Assembly: GCA_002689445.1 (NCBI GenBank)
Contig: NZGC01000059.1
Coordinates: 1-40,970, forward strand
Reading direction: 5' to 3'
DNA: 40,970 bases
DNA from: Gammaproteobacteria bacterium
Lineage (GTDB): Bacteria > Pseudomonadota > Gammaproteobacteria > Pseudomonadales > Azotimanducaceae
Shown here: positions 8,265 to 17,300 of the stretch, piece after piece
Position numbering within the stretch: position 1 is the stretch's first letter
Layout: the number at the start of each line of letters is the position of its first letter
Position numbers and translations under genes: made by a program
Notes under the pieces: generated by a model
Told to the model about the DNA's origin: nothing
Database searches by the model: none
Seen by the model: only the letters and a program-made list of their open reading frames with translations

Positions 8265-9362
8265 TTATACAAGATGTTGGGAACCCAAATACTCTGTGCT
8301 TTGCATTTCAAGCAAACGGCTTTGGGTCCGCTCAAATTCAAACCTCAGTCTTCGACCCTGATACAAATCAGGTATGGCGGCTTCTGCTGACATCACCAGT
8401 TTGACATGCCGATCATAGAATTCGTCGACCAAACTGATAAATCGCCTCGCCTGATCCTCTTCATCGATCGAAAACTGTGGAACCTCGCTAATCAAAACAG
8501 TGCCAAACTGCTCCGCGACTTCTATATAGTCGTTTTGACTCCTAGGGCCTTCACAAATCGCTTTGAAACCAAACCACACCACATCACCCGACAGCCCTCG
8601 AGTCGAAATTTCTCTACCAGCAACCCGCAACATGGTGGGTTTTCCACTACTGATTTCATGCTCTGCGGTCAGACGCTTAAAGAGTGCGCTCAGAGCTTGA
8701 TCACTTTCCTGCGTTAGACCTTTATAATAGGAGGGAGCTTGGGTCAGCGACCGCATTCTATAATCAAAGCCACCGTCAACATTTAAGATTCGATTGTGTT
8801 GCTCAAGCAAGGCTATTGCGGGTAAAAATTTTCGACGCTGGAGTCCATCTTTGTAAAGCTCATGCGGCGGCAGATTTGAGGTTGCAACCAAGGTCACATT
8901 CCGGCGATACAGGCCCTCTAGAATCCCCGACAAGATCATCGCGTCAGTGATATCTGAGACAAAAAACTCGTCAAAGCAAAGGACTCTGGCTTGTTCCGCC
9001 ATGTGAGCGGCTACCTGCTCTAAAGGATTAATTGCCCCTTGAAATCGCCCTAGTTGCACGTGCACCTCTCGCATAAACCGATAAAAATGCACCCGCTTTT
9101 TTCGTGGCTCTTGCAAATGACTGTAAAACAAATCCATCAGGAAAGTTTTACCGCGTCCGACCCCGCCCCACAAATAAAGCCCTGGGATGGCTTTGGGTGC
9201 AGACCCCCAAAATTTCCAAATCGATCGTCCTGTTTGCGGCTGCTCCACCACCTCTGTCGCAAGCCTCGCCAACTCGGCAACCGCGTCCGCTTGCGCGGGG
9301 TCTGACTCTATGGCGGAATCTGCCAACAAGGCCTCATAAGCCGTTAAAACATCACCCGTCAT
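8265..9362 (-). CDS. zapE: cell division protein ZapE (AFG1-like ATPase)
   Basis: AAA-type ATPase of the AFG1/ZapE family; E. coli ZapE associates with the Z-ring and promotes constriction under stress. The 365-residue protein has Walker A GGVGRGKT (66-73), Walker B VLCFDEFFVSD (about 132-142), the family block FYRFMREVH, and a later SNLPPHELYKDGLQR segment. ATG 9362 is preceded by AAAAGG and lies 10 bases after the hisD stop, so it is probably the last gene of the ibaG-murA-hisG-hisD-zapE run. In relatives zapE usually sits next to rplM, as here. Confidence 0.94.
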   Translation of the reverse strand: MTGDVLTAYEALLADSAIESDPAQADAVAELARLATEVVEQPQTGRSIWKFWGSAPKAIPGLYLWGGVGRGKTFLMDLFYSHLQEPRKKRVHFYRFMREVHVQLGRFQGAINPLEQVAAHMAEQARVLCFDEFFVSDITDAMILSGILEGLYRRNVTLVATSNLPPHELYKDGLQRRKFLPAIALLEQHNRILNVDGGFDYRMRSLTQAPSYYKGLTQESDQALSALFKRLTAEHEISSGKPTMLRVAGREISTRGLSGDVVWFGFKAICEGPRSQNDYIEVAEQFGTVLISEVPQFSIDEEDQARRFISLVDEFYDRHVKLVMSAEAAIPDLYQGRRLRFEFERTQSRLLEMQSTEYLGSQHLV

Positions 9363-9372
9363 CTGCGGCCTT

Positions 9373-10677
9373 TTACCCTTCTCGCCTTTTCACGGCAGAC
9401 AATGCATGCGCATACAGACCTTCTTCTTCGGCCAGTATCTCTGCCGCTCCAGTCACCGCCTTAACACCTTCAGCAGAACATTGAATCAGGGACTGCCTCA
9501 GCTGAAAATCATAAACCCCAAGGGCCGATGCAAACCGCGCGGTTCCACTGGTAGGCAGAACATGACTTGGCCCAGCAGAATAATCGCCCACCACTTCAGG
9601 AGAATGATGGCCCAAAAAAATTGCCCCCGCAGCTTGGACCTTCTCTAACCATTCTTCGGGTTGTGCAACAGCCAGCTCGAGATGCTCGGGTGCAATAAGA
9701 TTCGTTACCCTCTGGGCTTCAGCGAGACTCGAAGCATGAATCAGCAGCCCTCTCGATGCCAGAGACGCTGTGATGATCGATTGCCTTGGTTGATTGCTAA
9801 CAGCGGCACTCAAGCCCTTGCTGACGGCCTCAAGCAGCAATTTGTCTTCAGAAAGCAGGATAGATTGCGCCTGCTCATCATGCTCTGCCTGCGCCATTAA
9901 GTCCGCAATCAACCAGTCAACCCGAGCTGTTTGATCCGCAATCACCAAAACTTCTGATGGTCCAGCCAACATGTCGATTCCCACATCGCCATAAACTTGT
10001 TTTTTTGCAGCAGTGACGAAGACATTGCCGGGCCCACAAATTTTATCAACTGGCCGTATCGACTGGGTGCCATAAGCAAGTGCTGCGATCGCTTGCGCGC
10101 CCCCCATCAACCATACCTCCTCAACCCCTGCGTGAGCGGCGGCGGCGAGCAAGACCGGGCTCGGCGTGCCACCGGCCACCGGCACGGCGAGCACAACCTC
10201 CTGGACGCCAGCCACCCGAGCCGGAATCGCCGTCATGAGCACAGTAGAGGGATAAAAAGCCTTGCCCCCCGGCGCATAAACACCTACCCGCTGCATTGCT
10301 TTGACCCGTTGACCGAAACGATTGCCCACCGAATCTGAGAACTCCCAACTCTCGCCCAAGGCTTGCTTTTGTGCCCGGTGGTAATGCTCTATTCGTGCCG
10401 CCGCCTCGGCCAGCGCCTCATCCACAGCCGCGGGTATCTCTTTACGTGCATTCGCTAACCTTTCAGGCCCAACCCGCATTGAGGGCACGGCATCGCCCTT
10501 GTAGCCATCAAAGCGCTGAGCGCAAGCCAATAAAGCCTCATCACCCTGGGTTCTCACACTGCTCACAATCTCTGCAACTGCGGCATGGACTTCCGGTGAG
10601 ATTAAAGACCTCTGCTGTAAACTTCGCTGCAACTCTGCCTCGAAACTCGGGTCTTGGGTGGACAACATGCGCATCAT
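9373..10677 (-). CDS. hisD: histidinol dehydrogenase
   Basis: NAD-dependent zinc enzyme that oxidises L-histidinol to L-histidine in the last two steps of the pathway. At 434 residues it is full length. Recognisable parts are GVYAPGGKAFYPSTVLM, CGPGNVFVTAAKK, the AGPSEVLVIAD segment, the zinc-site AQAEHDEQAQS, and PEHLEL near the C-terminal ligands. Its start overlaps the end of hisG by 4 bases. The hisC gene that usually follows hisGD is not here; zapE follows instead. Confidence 0.96.
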   Translation of the reverse strand: MMRMLSTQDPSFEAELQRSLQQRSLISPEVHAAVAEIVSSVRTQGDEALLACAQRFDGYKGDAVPSMRVGPERLANARKEIPAAVDEALAEAAARIEHYHRAQKQALGESWEFSDSVGNRFGQRVKAMQRVGVYAPGGKAFYPSTVLMTAIPARVAGVQEVVLAVPVAGGTPSPVLLAAAAHAGVEEVWLMGGAQAIAALAYGTQSIRPVDKICGPGNVFVTAAKKQVYGDVGIDMLAGPSEVLVIADQTARVDWLIADLMAQAEHDEQAQSILLSEDKLLLEAVSKGLSAAVSNQPRQSIITASLASRGLLIHASSLAEAQRVTNLIAPEHLELAVAQPEEWLEKVQAAGAIFLGHHSPEVVGDYSAGPSHVLPTSGTARFASALGVYDFQLRQSLIQCSAEGVKAVTGAAEILAEEEGLYAHALSAVKRREG

Positions 10678-11315
10678 AGCGTGTGCTCTGTTAATACTTG
10701 AATGAGTTGATCGATCACAGCCTGCTTGGTCTTAAAGGCCACTTTATTGACGATGAGTCGAGACGAGATATCGCAAATCAAAGCCTTGGGTTCAAGGCCA
10801 TTGGCGATCAACGTGTTGCCCGTCTCAACGATATCGACAATTCGGTCAGCCAGCCCCATCACTGGCGCGAGCTCAAGACCTCCGGTTAGCTTAATCATGT
10901 CGATCTGAGTCCCTTCGGCGGCGTAAAAACGTTTTGCGGTTTCGATGAACTTGGTCGCAACTCGCAACCGACGAGGTAAGGGCTTCTCATCCACCAAACC
11001 CGCCACCATCATCCGACATTGCGCCATTTTTAAGTCTAATGGTTCGTAAAAGTTATCCCCTTCAAATTCAAGCAAGACATCTTTTCCCACAATACCAACG
11101 TCCGCGATACCGTGTTCTACGTAAGTCGCGACATCATGGCCGCGCAGAACCATCAAGGACACTTTTGGATGGTTACAGGGGAACACCAACTTTCGAGATT
11201 TACCAATATCTTCGCTGGGTGTGATCCCGAGCTTAGCCAGTAAATCCAGTTGTGCTAGAAGCGGCCTACCCTTGCTCAAAGCAATGACCAACGGTCTATC
11301 TATTTCGCCAAACAT
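10674..11315 (-). CDS. hisG: ATP phosphoribosyltransferase, short form
   Basis: First and committed enzyme of histidine synthesis, joining ATP and PRPP. At 213 residues this is the short HisG form, which lacks the C-terminal regulatory domain and in known systems needs the HisRS-like partner HisZ. No hisZ is in the window. Motifs include ALSKGRPL, GHDVATYVEHGIADVGIVGKD and the PRPP-loop region IVDIVETGNTLIANGL. The ATG directly abuts the murA stop (TAA then ATG, no spacer), and the 3' end overlaps hisD. Confidence 0.95.
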   Translation of the reverse strand: MFGEIDRPLVIALSKGRPLLAQLDLLAKLGITPSEDIGKSRKLVFPCNHPKVSLMVLRGHDVATYVEHGIADVGIVGKDVLLEFEGDNFYEPLDLKMAQCRMMVAGLVDEKPLPRRLRVATKFIETAKRFYAAEGTQIDMIKLTGGLELAPVMGLADRIVDIVETGNTLIANGLEPKALICDISSRLIVNKVAFKTKQAVIDQLIQVLTEHTL

Positions 11316-12584
11316 TTAACTCGCCTCTCTGCGGATGTCGACACCCAAGCGCTGCAGACGCTCTTCAATCTGCTGGTAACCCCGGTCGATGTGATAAACC
11401 CTATCAACGGTAGTCTCTCCTTCAGCGGCGATCCCAGCAATGACCAAACTTGCTGAGGCCCGCAGATCGGTCGCCATTACGGGTGCGCCAACCAATCGCT
11501 CGACGCCCTTGACCAGCGCAACTGAGTTGTTATTTTGCAGTTCGATTTCGGCACCCATCCGAACCAATTCGGGGACATGCATAAACCGATTTTCGAAAAT
11601 TGTTTCTTGAATCGAGCTTGCCCCCTTCGCTAAACAGTTCAGCGTCATCATTTGAGCTTGCAGATCTGTCGGGAACGCTGGATAGGGCCCGGTGACCACA
11701 TTGACCGCGCTTGGCCGACGAGACTGCATGTCCAGCGTGATGCTTGTACCCTCGACCTCAATCTGAGCGCCAGCTTCCTGCAGCTTGGCCAATAAGGCGG
11801 TGTTGTGTTGAGCCAGTGCATTATGGATACAAACCCGCCCACCTGTTGCTGCGGCAGCAATCAGATAAGTACCCACCTCGATCCGATCAGATATCGCCTC
11901 GTAGTAGCCGCCCTCTAACCGCTCAACCCCATGAATTTCTATTCGGCTCGTGCCAGCGCCTCGGATATCCGCTCCCAAGACATTCAAGAAATTTGCGAGG
12001 TCTTCAATTTCAGGTTCTTTGGCGCAGTTTTCGAGCACGGTGACACCATCGGCAAGTACAGCCGCCGTCATAATATGTTCAGTGCCCCCCACCGTCGAAA
12101 AATCAAACATGATGCGGGCGCCCTGTAAGCGACCAGACACAACGCCGCGAACATACCCCTCCTGCATGGTGATCTGAGCACCTAAAGCCCGCAAGCCTTT
12201 GAGATGCTGATCGACGGGCCGAGTTCCGATCGCACAGCCACCGGGGAGAGACACTTCAGCCTCGCCGTACCGAGCAATCAATGGTCCCAAAACATTAAAA
12301 GAGGCCCGCATCGTTTTAACCAACTCATAAGGTGCTTTCATCGAAGCAATGGCATTCGGCTGGATCTCGAGCTCCATTCGATCATTGATGACAACCACAA
12401 CCCCCATATGCCCTAGCAGCTCGATCATGGTCGACACATCCCGCAAGTGCGGCACGTTACCCAATGTGACATTCCCATCTGCGAGCAAAGCAGCAGATAT
12501 CAAATTGATGACGGAGTTTTTGGCGCTTGATCCGGTGAGATCTCCGGATAGCGCGGTACCCCCTTGGATGCGTAGCCGCGTCAT
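11316..12584 (-). CDS. murA: UDP-N-acetylglucosamine 1-carboxyvinyltransferase
   Basis: Cytoplasmic enzyme of the first committed step of peptidoglycan synthesis, transferring enolpyruvate from PEP to UDP-GlcNAc; it is the fosfomycin target. The 422-residue protein has the catalytic loop PGGCAIGTRPVDQH with Cys117 (E. coli Cys115), the N-terminal GTALSGDLTGSSAKNS with the active-site lysine, and the KTMRASFNVLGP block. The cysteine predicts a fosfomycin-sensitive enzyme. Its ATG abuts the ibaG stop, and hisG follows without a gap. Confidence 0.97.
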   Translation of the reverse strand: MTRLRIQGGTALSGDLTGSSAKNSVINLISAALLADGNVTLGNVPHLRDVSTMIELLGHMGVVVVINDRMELEIQPNAIASMKAPYELVKTMRASFNVLGPLIARYGEAEVSLPGGCAIGTRPVDQHLKGLRALGAQITMQEGYVRGVVSGRLQGARIMFDFSTVGGTEHIMTAAVLADGVTVLENCAKEPEIEDLANFLNVLGADIRGAGTSRIEIHGVERLEGGYYEAISDRIEVGTYLIAAAATGGRVCIHNALAQHNTALLAKLQEAGAQIEVEGTSITLDMQSRRPSAVNVVTGPYPAFPTDLQAQMMTLNCLAKGASSIQETIFENRFMHVPELVRMGAEIELQNNNSVALVKGVERLVGAPVMATDLRASASLVIAGIAAEGETTVDRVYHIDRGYQQIEERLQRLGVDIRREAS

Positions 12585-12815
12585 TTACGACAGTTCTTCA
12601 GGCGACAACGCCTTTATGGAAACGGCATGTAAAGTGCCATCAGCGATAAACGCATTTAAGAACGCGTACACTTTCTGTTGACGTTTAACGCGATTCAGAT
12701 CGCTAAAGCAGCTGGCTACCGCGAGCACCGATAACCGATTACCGTCTAAAGCCAGCTCCACTTGATCCGCATTCAGCTGATCCTTCATTTCTATCTCTAG
12801 CTTGGCAAGATCCAT
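12585..12815 (-). CDS. ibaG: BolA/IbaG-family iron-sulfur trafficking protein
   Basis: Small BolA-fold protein that pairs with monothiol glutaredoxins in Fe-S handling. The C-terminal signature NRVKRQQKVYAFL then TLHAVSIKALSPEE matches IbaG/YrbA, including the invariant histidine. I set the start at ATG 12815 (76 residues, near the family length of 84) because AAGGGAGG lies just upstream. The open frame extends to 12911, but the added residues do not resemble the family. It heads ibaG-murA-hisG-hisD, divergent from lptC. Confidence 0.92.
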   Translation of the reverse strand: MDLAKLEIEMKDQLNADQVELALDGNRLSVLAVASCFSDLNRVKRQQKVYAFLNAFIADGTLHAVSIKALSPEELS

Positions 12816-12980
12816 ACCGCCTCCCTTGAAAACGGGAGATTGTAACATGGCGACTCGGGTGCATTCATCGCCGGTCCCCAGGCTTTGCATTTGTTTTCGG
12901 GTCTTGATCAATCCTCGCTCATCGGACAGAAATCGACTACCCTTTACCTATCCTCAATTTTGAGCGCTCTATACGCCGAC

Positions 12981-13610
12981 ATGTTCGAATCGTTGCTACG
13001 AAATAAGCGTCTTCGCTACCGTGCGCTTCTCGTCCTATTTTGTCTTTTTGCGGGGGCGATGGTGCTTGATCGATCGATCAATTTAGATCAAGCGAGCTCG
13101 AATGAGCCCTCATCTCTGAATGAGCCCGACCTCTACATGAACAATGCTTCAATCAGTCAAATCGATAATGACGGGGTCATCCGATCAAAAATCGCTGCAA
13201 ATCGATTCACCCATTACCCTTTGACGGATGTTACGGCGCTCGAGCGTCCTAACGTGATCCTGTTCTCTGAAGACACTGACAGTCCCTGGACCATTTCCTC
13301 GATTGACGGTCGATTGCTTGGAGGGTCAGAGTACAGAAAGCAGGCCGTTGAACTCTGGACTGAAGTCACTGCCGAGAAAGCCTCTGCTGCTGGCGATAAG
13401 ACAACCTTTGTGACCGAGGCTCTGAGGGTCTATCCCAGCGAAAACCTTGCGGTCACTGATACTGAAGTGAACATCTTTACCGCAACCACCGAGACTTCGG
13501 CAGGGGGATTACGAGCCAATCTTGATCAAGACGAATTTGCCTTCCGTTCTAGCGCCACCCAGCGGGTGACCACCACCATTCACCTCTTAGCATCCCCTGC
13601 TGTGGATTGA
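12981..13610 (+). CDS. lptC: LPS export ABC transporter periplasmic protein LptC
   Basis: Single-pass inner-membrane protein that receives lipopolysaccharide from LptB2FG and hands it to LptA. After a short basic stretch, one membrane helix (ALLVLFCLFAGAMVLDR, about residues 16-32) leads into a periplasmic LptC/YrbK-type beta-jellyroll domain. ATG 12981 gives 209 residues and places the basic segment and helix properly. The open frame continues upstream to 12885, into the ibaG 5' region, and is less likely. It is first in lptC-lptA-lptB. The kdsD and kdsC genes that usually precede it are absent. Confidence 0.88.
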   Translation: MFESLLRNKRLRYRALLVLFCLFAGAMVLDRSINLDQASSNEPSSLNEPDLYMNNASISQIDNDGVIRSKIAANRFTHYPLTDVTALERPNVILFSEDTDSPWTISSIDGRLLGGSEYRKQAVELWTEVTAEKASAAGDKTTFVTEALRVYPSENLAVTDTEVNIFTATTETSAGGLRANLDQDEFAFRSSATQRVTTTIHLLASPAVD

Positions 13611-13658
13611 GGCGCTCATGGTACACTCTGCCAATCTTTATCGGTCAAAGGAAATGCA

Positions 13659-14165
13659 ATGACTCGCTTCGTCCGCGCGCTGATCTGGGGGCTATTTGCG
13701 ATCGCTTTTCCATCGACTGGCGCTAACGCCCCTTCTCCCTCTCCTTTGCCAATCAACATCCAAGCCGATAGCGCAACAGTGAGCGAAACACTCGGTAAAA
13801 GCGAATATTTTGGCAATGTCGTTATCAGCCAGGGCGATCTAAAGATCACAGCTGAACAAGTCACACTACTCAGTGACAAAAAGTCCTTAACATCCATTAC
13901 CGCACTCGGTGAGAGCGGCGAGCCAGCACGTTTTGAACGTTCTGCCTCGAGCGCGAGGCCTGGGATTATTGCCGAAGCCAAGACGATTGAATATCAGGTG
14001 CCTCTGGAAACGTTAATGCTCCTGGGCGATGCCTTGCTGCAGCAAGGAGAAGATCGATACCAAGGCAGCCGCCTCAGCTACAATTTACAGCAAGGCTTAT
14101 TTAAAGTTGAAAACGACGGCACCAGCGCTGACCGGATCAATTTAATCATCAACCCAAAACCTTAG
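13659..14165 (+). CDS. lptA: lipopolysaccharide transport periplasmic protein LptA
   Basis: Periplasmic bridge protein of the Lpt pathway, forming a beta-jellyroll filament between LptC and LptD. A cleavable signal peptide (residues 1 to about 23, ending STGANA) precedes the OstA-like domain with PINIQADSATVSE and a later YQGSRLSYNLQQGLF block. At 168 residues it is of normal size. It lies 48 bases after lptC, and its stop codon is fused to the lptB translation-start region. Confidence 0.92.
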   Translation: MTRFVRALIWGLFAIAFPSTGANAPSPSPLPINIQADSATVSETLGKSEYFGNVVISQGDLKITAEQVTLLSDKKSLTSITALGESGEPARFERSASSARPGIIAEAKTIEYQVPLETLMLLGDALLQQGEDRYQGSRLSYNLQQGLFKVENDGTSADRINLIINPKP

Positions 14166-14177
14166 GTGGCATTGACA

Positions 14178-14906
14178 GTGAGTGATCAGCTTTCCGTCCT
14201 TCATTTAAGAAAACAGTTTAATGACCGTATCGTAGTGAATGACACCAGCTTCAATGTTGAGTCAGGAGAGGTCGTTGGGCTGCTAGGTCCAAATGGTGCT
14301 GGAAAAACCACTTGTTTCTATATGATCGCCGGATTGGTTAAGCCCGACGAGGGTAAAATCGAGCTCGAAGGCCAAGAAATCACCTTTCTCCCAATGCACG
14401 AACGAGCCCGTCTCGGGCTCGGTTATTTGCCTCAGGAAGCCAGCATCTTCAGAAAATTAAGTGTAGAGGATAATTTGCTCGCATTGCTGGAAACCGTGAC
14501 AAACCTAGACAAATCGGCCCGTCAGGCAAAAGCAGAATCCCTATTAGCAGAATTCCATTTAACACATGTTCGTAATAGCCTCGGCATTGCCCTGAGTGGC
14601 GGAGAGAGAAGACGGGCTGAGATTGCTCGGGCGCTGACCACTGACCCTAAATATCTTCTACTTGATGAACCTTTCGCTGGCGTTGATCCTATTTCAGTCA
14701 GCGATATCAAAAATATCATCGAATATCTCGCGGGCCGAGGTATTGGTATTTTGATCACAGATCACAACGTTCGAGAAACCCTCGATATCTGCCATCGGGC
14801 CTACATCGTCAATGAAGGTCAAATTATCGCCAGTGGCGCCAGCCAGGAAGTCATTAACGATCCCCTTGTTCGATCCGTCTACCTAGGAGAGCATTTCAAG
14901 TTATAG
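14178..14906 (+). CDS. lptB: LPS export ABC transporter ATP-binding protein LptB
   Basis: Cytoplasmic ATPase that powers LPS extraction with LptFG. Walker [10 protein letters not shown], the Q-loop [10 protein letters not shown], signature LSGGERRR, Walker [14 protein letters not shown] and the H-loop TDHNVRE are all present. GTG 14178 (242 residues, E. coli 241) has AGGTGG eight bases upstream, the first bases of which are the lptA stop. GTG 14166, directly after that stop, is the alternative but lacks a ribosome site. The sequence is strongly conserved with E. coli LptB over its whole length. Confidence 0.95.
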   Translation: MSDQLSVLHLRKQFNDRIVVNDTSFNVESGEVVGLLGPNGAGKTTCFYMIAGLVKPDEGKIELEGQEITFLPMHERARLGLGYLPQEASIFRKLSVEDNLLALLETVTNLDKSARQAKAESLLAEFHLTHVRNSLGIALSGGERRRAEIARALTTDPKYLLLDEPFAGVDPISVSDIKNIIEYLAGRGIGILITDHNVRETLDICHRAYIVNEGQIIASGASQEVINDPLVRSVYLGEHFKL

Positions 14907-15184
14907 CCTCTGGTGACACTCTATTCACTTCACTGGGCTCATCCCAAGCACCTCCCCCCTTCATCAACCATCAGGACTGGCCCCACCGCATCAAGCCCAC
15001 GCCTTCTTACTTGCATCCGGTGCCCAGCATCAGGGTGTTCAGCTTATTGCGGTTTATCCAAATTTTTGCAGGTGGCCGCGTGCTTCCCTAACAGCACCGC
15101 TGATGTCTTATGTTTCTGGCCGTTTGTCGTTTTGCCTTGGCAAGCAAGTTTCATTCCAGCTGGTTCGGCAGTATGATTATTTTT

Positions 15185-16789
15185 ATGAGCATGAAACCGT
15201 CTCTTTCATTAAAAATCGGCCAGCAACTGAGGATGACGCCTCAATTGCAGCAAGCCATTAAGCTGCTGCAATTGTCTACACTCGATCTACAACAAGAAAT
15301 TCAGGAAGCCCTGGATTCTAACGTGATGCTTGAGGAATACGATGAGACCCTGGATTCGGAAAGTCAGTCGGCAGAGAGCGAAAGTACAGCAACCGATAAC
15401 TCGCTAACAGCGCAGGACGAAATTGAAAATCCAAGCACTTCTGAATCGGCCTCGGAATCGGAGGCCGCGCCCAATCAAGACGATGGCCCTGAGTATGAAG
15501 ATGCAAGTCCAGAGGATTTCGATCCTGCACTTGATGGCGACCACATTAGCGATGCTTCCGAATTGCTATCGGAAGACACAATCGCGGAGGATTTGCCCGT
15601 TGATAGTGTTTGGGAGGACGTTTACGATTCGCTGCCCACGGCACTCAGCAGTCAAGGAACCCCTGAAGATGATAACAGTTTCGATCAGCGGCATAGCCCC
15701 CAAGGATCAGTACAAAGCCACCTATTAGAACAACTTAATCTCATTAACTTATCAGAAACAGATGAGGTTATTGCGCTACATATTGTCGATGGCCTTGACC
15801 ATGAAGGTGCCTTGACCCTCACGTTGGAAGAAATTCTGGAAGCCATGCCAGTAGAATCTGAAGTTGAGATTGACGAAATAGAAGCCGTGTTGCATCTCAT
15901 TCAGCATTTAGATCCTCTGGGTATCGCGGCAAGGAATCTCGGCGAATGCCTGACCATTCAACTCAAAGCAATCACTGGCGACTCGAGTGAGAAATTACTC
16001 GCGCTCAATCTCATCGAGGCGCATCTGCCCAGCCTAGCCAATCGTGACTTTGCTTTTTTGCTCAAGCATCTGAAGGTATCAGAACAAGAACTCCAAGGTG
16101 CCATTTCGCTGATTCAGAGTCTTGACCCCAAGCCAGGGGCCAAGCTTGCCGAGACAGCACCTCAATACGTCGTCCCAGACGTTGTTGTGACCAAAAAAAG
16201 CAATCGCTGGGTTGTTGAACTCAATCCGGCCATTAATCCAAAAATACGGGTAAACCCTGAGTACTCTGCTTTGGTCAAACGCAATGATAGCAGCCCAGAC
16301 CAAGCTTATTTGCGCGATCAGATGCAAGAAGCACGATGGTTCATCAAAAGCTTACAGCAAAGGAATGATACGTTGCTCAGGGTCGCCACCCGCATTATGG
16401 AGGTCCAGGCTGGCTTTCTTGAACACGGAGATAGCGCCATGAAACCGCTGGTGTTGCATGACATTGCCGAATATGTCGAGCTTCATGAGTCGACGATTTC
16501 TCGGGTTACCACCCAGAAATATATCGATACACCACTTGGCATCTACGAGCTCAAATATTTCTTTTCGTCTCACGTAGGCACTCATTCAGGTGGAGAAATC
16601 TCATCCACTGCAATCCGAGCAAAAATTAAGCAGCTCATTGCCCAGGAAAATACCCGCAAGCCTTTGTCTGACAGCAAAATTGCTGCGCTTCTGTCTGAGG
16701 ACAATATCGATGTCGCGCGCCGAACCGTCGCTAAATATCGCGAGGCATTGATGATTCCACCCTCTAACGAGCGCAAGCAGCTTAATTAA
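15185..16789 (+). CDS. rpoN: RNA polymerase sigma-54 factor
   Basis: Alternative sigma factor for -24/-12 promoters, needing AAA+ activators. Region I is clear (KIGQQLRMTPQLQQAIKLLQ and LDLQQEIQEAL). Region II is a long acidic segment of roughly 110-130 residues, followed by the core-binding domain, the helix-turn-helix and the RpoN box ARRTVAKYREA. The C-terminus IPPSNERKQ matches E. coli. At 534 residues it exceeds E. coli (477), mostly through region II. Start is ATG 15185 or 15191; neither has a good Shine-Dalgarno site. Downstream are hpf, ptsN, rapZ and npr, the canonical rpoN cluster. Confidence 0.95.
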   Translation: MSMKPSLSLKIGQQLRMTPQLQQAIKLLQLSTLDLQQEIQEALDSNVMLEEYDETLDSESQSAESESTATDNSLTAQDEIENPSTSESASESEAAPNQDDGPEYEDASPEDFDPALDGDHISDASELLSEDTIAEDLPVDSVWEDVYDSLPTALSSQGTPEDDNSFDQRHSPQGSVQSHLLEQLNLINLSETDEVIALHIVDGLDHEGALTLTLEEILEAMPVESEVEIDEIEAVLHLIQHLDPLGIAARNLGECLTIQLKAITGDSSEKLLALNLIEAHLPSLANRDFAFLLKHLKVSEQELQGAISLIQSLDPKPGAKLAETAPQYVVPDVVVTKKSNRWVVELNPAINPKIRVNPEYSALVKRNDSSPDQAYLRDQMQEARWFIKSLQQRNDTLLRVATRIMEVQAGFLEHGDSAMKPLVLHDIAEYVELHESTISRVTTQKYIDTPLGIYELKYFFSSHVGTHSGGEISSTAIRAKIKQLIAQENTRKPLSDSKIAALLSEDNIDVARRTVAKYREALMIPPSNERKQLN

Positions 16790-16910
16790 ACTCTCCATTT
16801 TATATCCACCAAACTTCGGATTAACGGAACTCTCCAGCTCTGTTAGGGTCTTAACAGTATGCCAAGACGATTTTGTTAAAGGTGCCATTTCTTATAGCGG
16901 AGGGTCTATT

Positions 16911-17228
16911 ATGCAGATCAGTGTGAGCGGACATCACGTCCAGGTTACCGAAGCCATAGAAGCTTATATTCGTAAGAAACTGAATAAACTCGACAAACAT
17001 TTCCAGCCGATTTTGAATGGCAAAGTATTGCTCAGTGTCGAGAAAAACACGCAAAAGGCGGAAACCACCCTCCATATCTCTGGCGTCGAAGTCTTTGCGG
17101 AGGCAGAGTCAAATAACCTCTATGCCTCCATCGATAAAATGTCGAAGAAACTCGATCGAAAAGTGATCGAAATGAAACGTAAATCCGTTTCGAAACGACA
17201 TCAAAGCGTGTCGATTGAACAGGAATGA
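16911..17228 (+). CDS. hpf: ribosome hibernation promoting factor (short HPF)
   Basis: Short-form HPF/YhbH-type protein of 105 residues that binds the 30S decoding region and promotes dormant 100S dimers in stationary phase. The sequence begins MQISVSGHHVQVTEAIEAYI, with the basic helix IRKKLNKLDKHF and DKMSKKLDRKV characteristic of the family. A strong ribosome site (GGAGGG) precedes the ATG. It sits between rpoN and ptsN as in most gammaproteobacteria. Confidence 0.95.
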   Translation: MQISVSGHHVQVTEAIEAYIRKKLNKLDKHFQPILNGKVLLSVEKNTQKAETTLHISGVEVFAEAESNNLYASIDKMSKKLDRKVIEMKRKSVSKRHQSVSIEQE

Positions 17229-17300
17229 TGCAGTAAATCGATGAAACCCTAGGGCAGGGTTGCTATAATCAGCAACTTACGCTTTCCGTCTCCTGCCACT

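Noticed and set aside
8084-8341. 85-codon minus-strand frame downstream of zapE
   Set aside because: It overlaps the zapE 3' end and the rplM promoter and leader, has no recognisable protein features, and is best explained as chance.
15125-15150. sigma-54 promoter (TGGCA near 15139) for rpoN autoregulation
   Set aside because: The TGGCA half is present but the TTGC half is not at the correct spacing.
14913-15176. 87-codon plus-strand frame, and a DsrE/TusD-like fragment in another frame (about 14985-15065)
   Set aside because: The composition is Pro/Ser/Cys-rich without any family motif. The DsrE-like resemblance is limited to about 20 residues and would need frame changes, so it is too weak to call a pseudogene.
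16840-16857. hairpin CTGTTA/TAACAG after rpoN as a terminator
   Set aside because: There is no T-run after the stem, and hpf follows in the same orientation, so termination is not supported.
17259-17276. TATAAT-like promoter before ptsN
   Set aside because: TATAAT is present at 17264-17269, but it lies inside an inverted repeat and no acceptable -35 hexamer is found at 16-18 bases.
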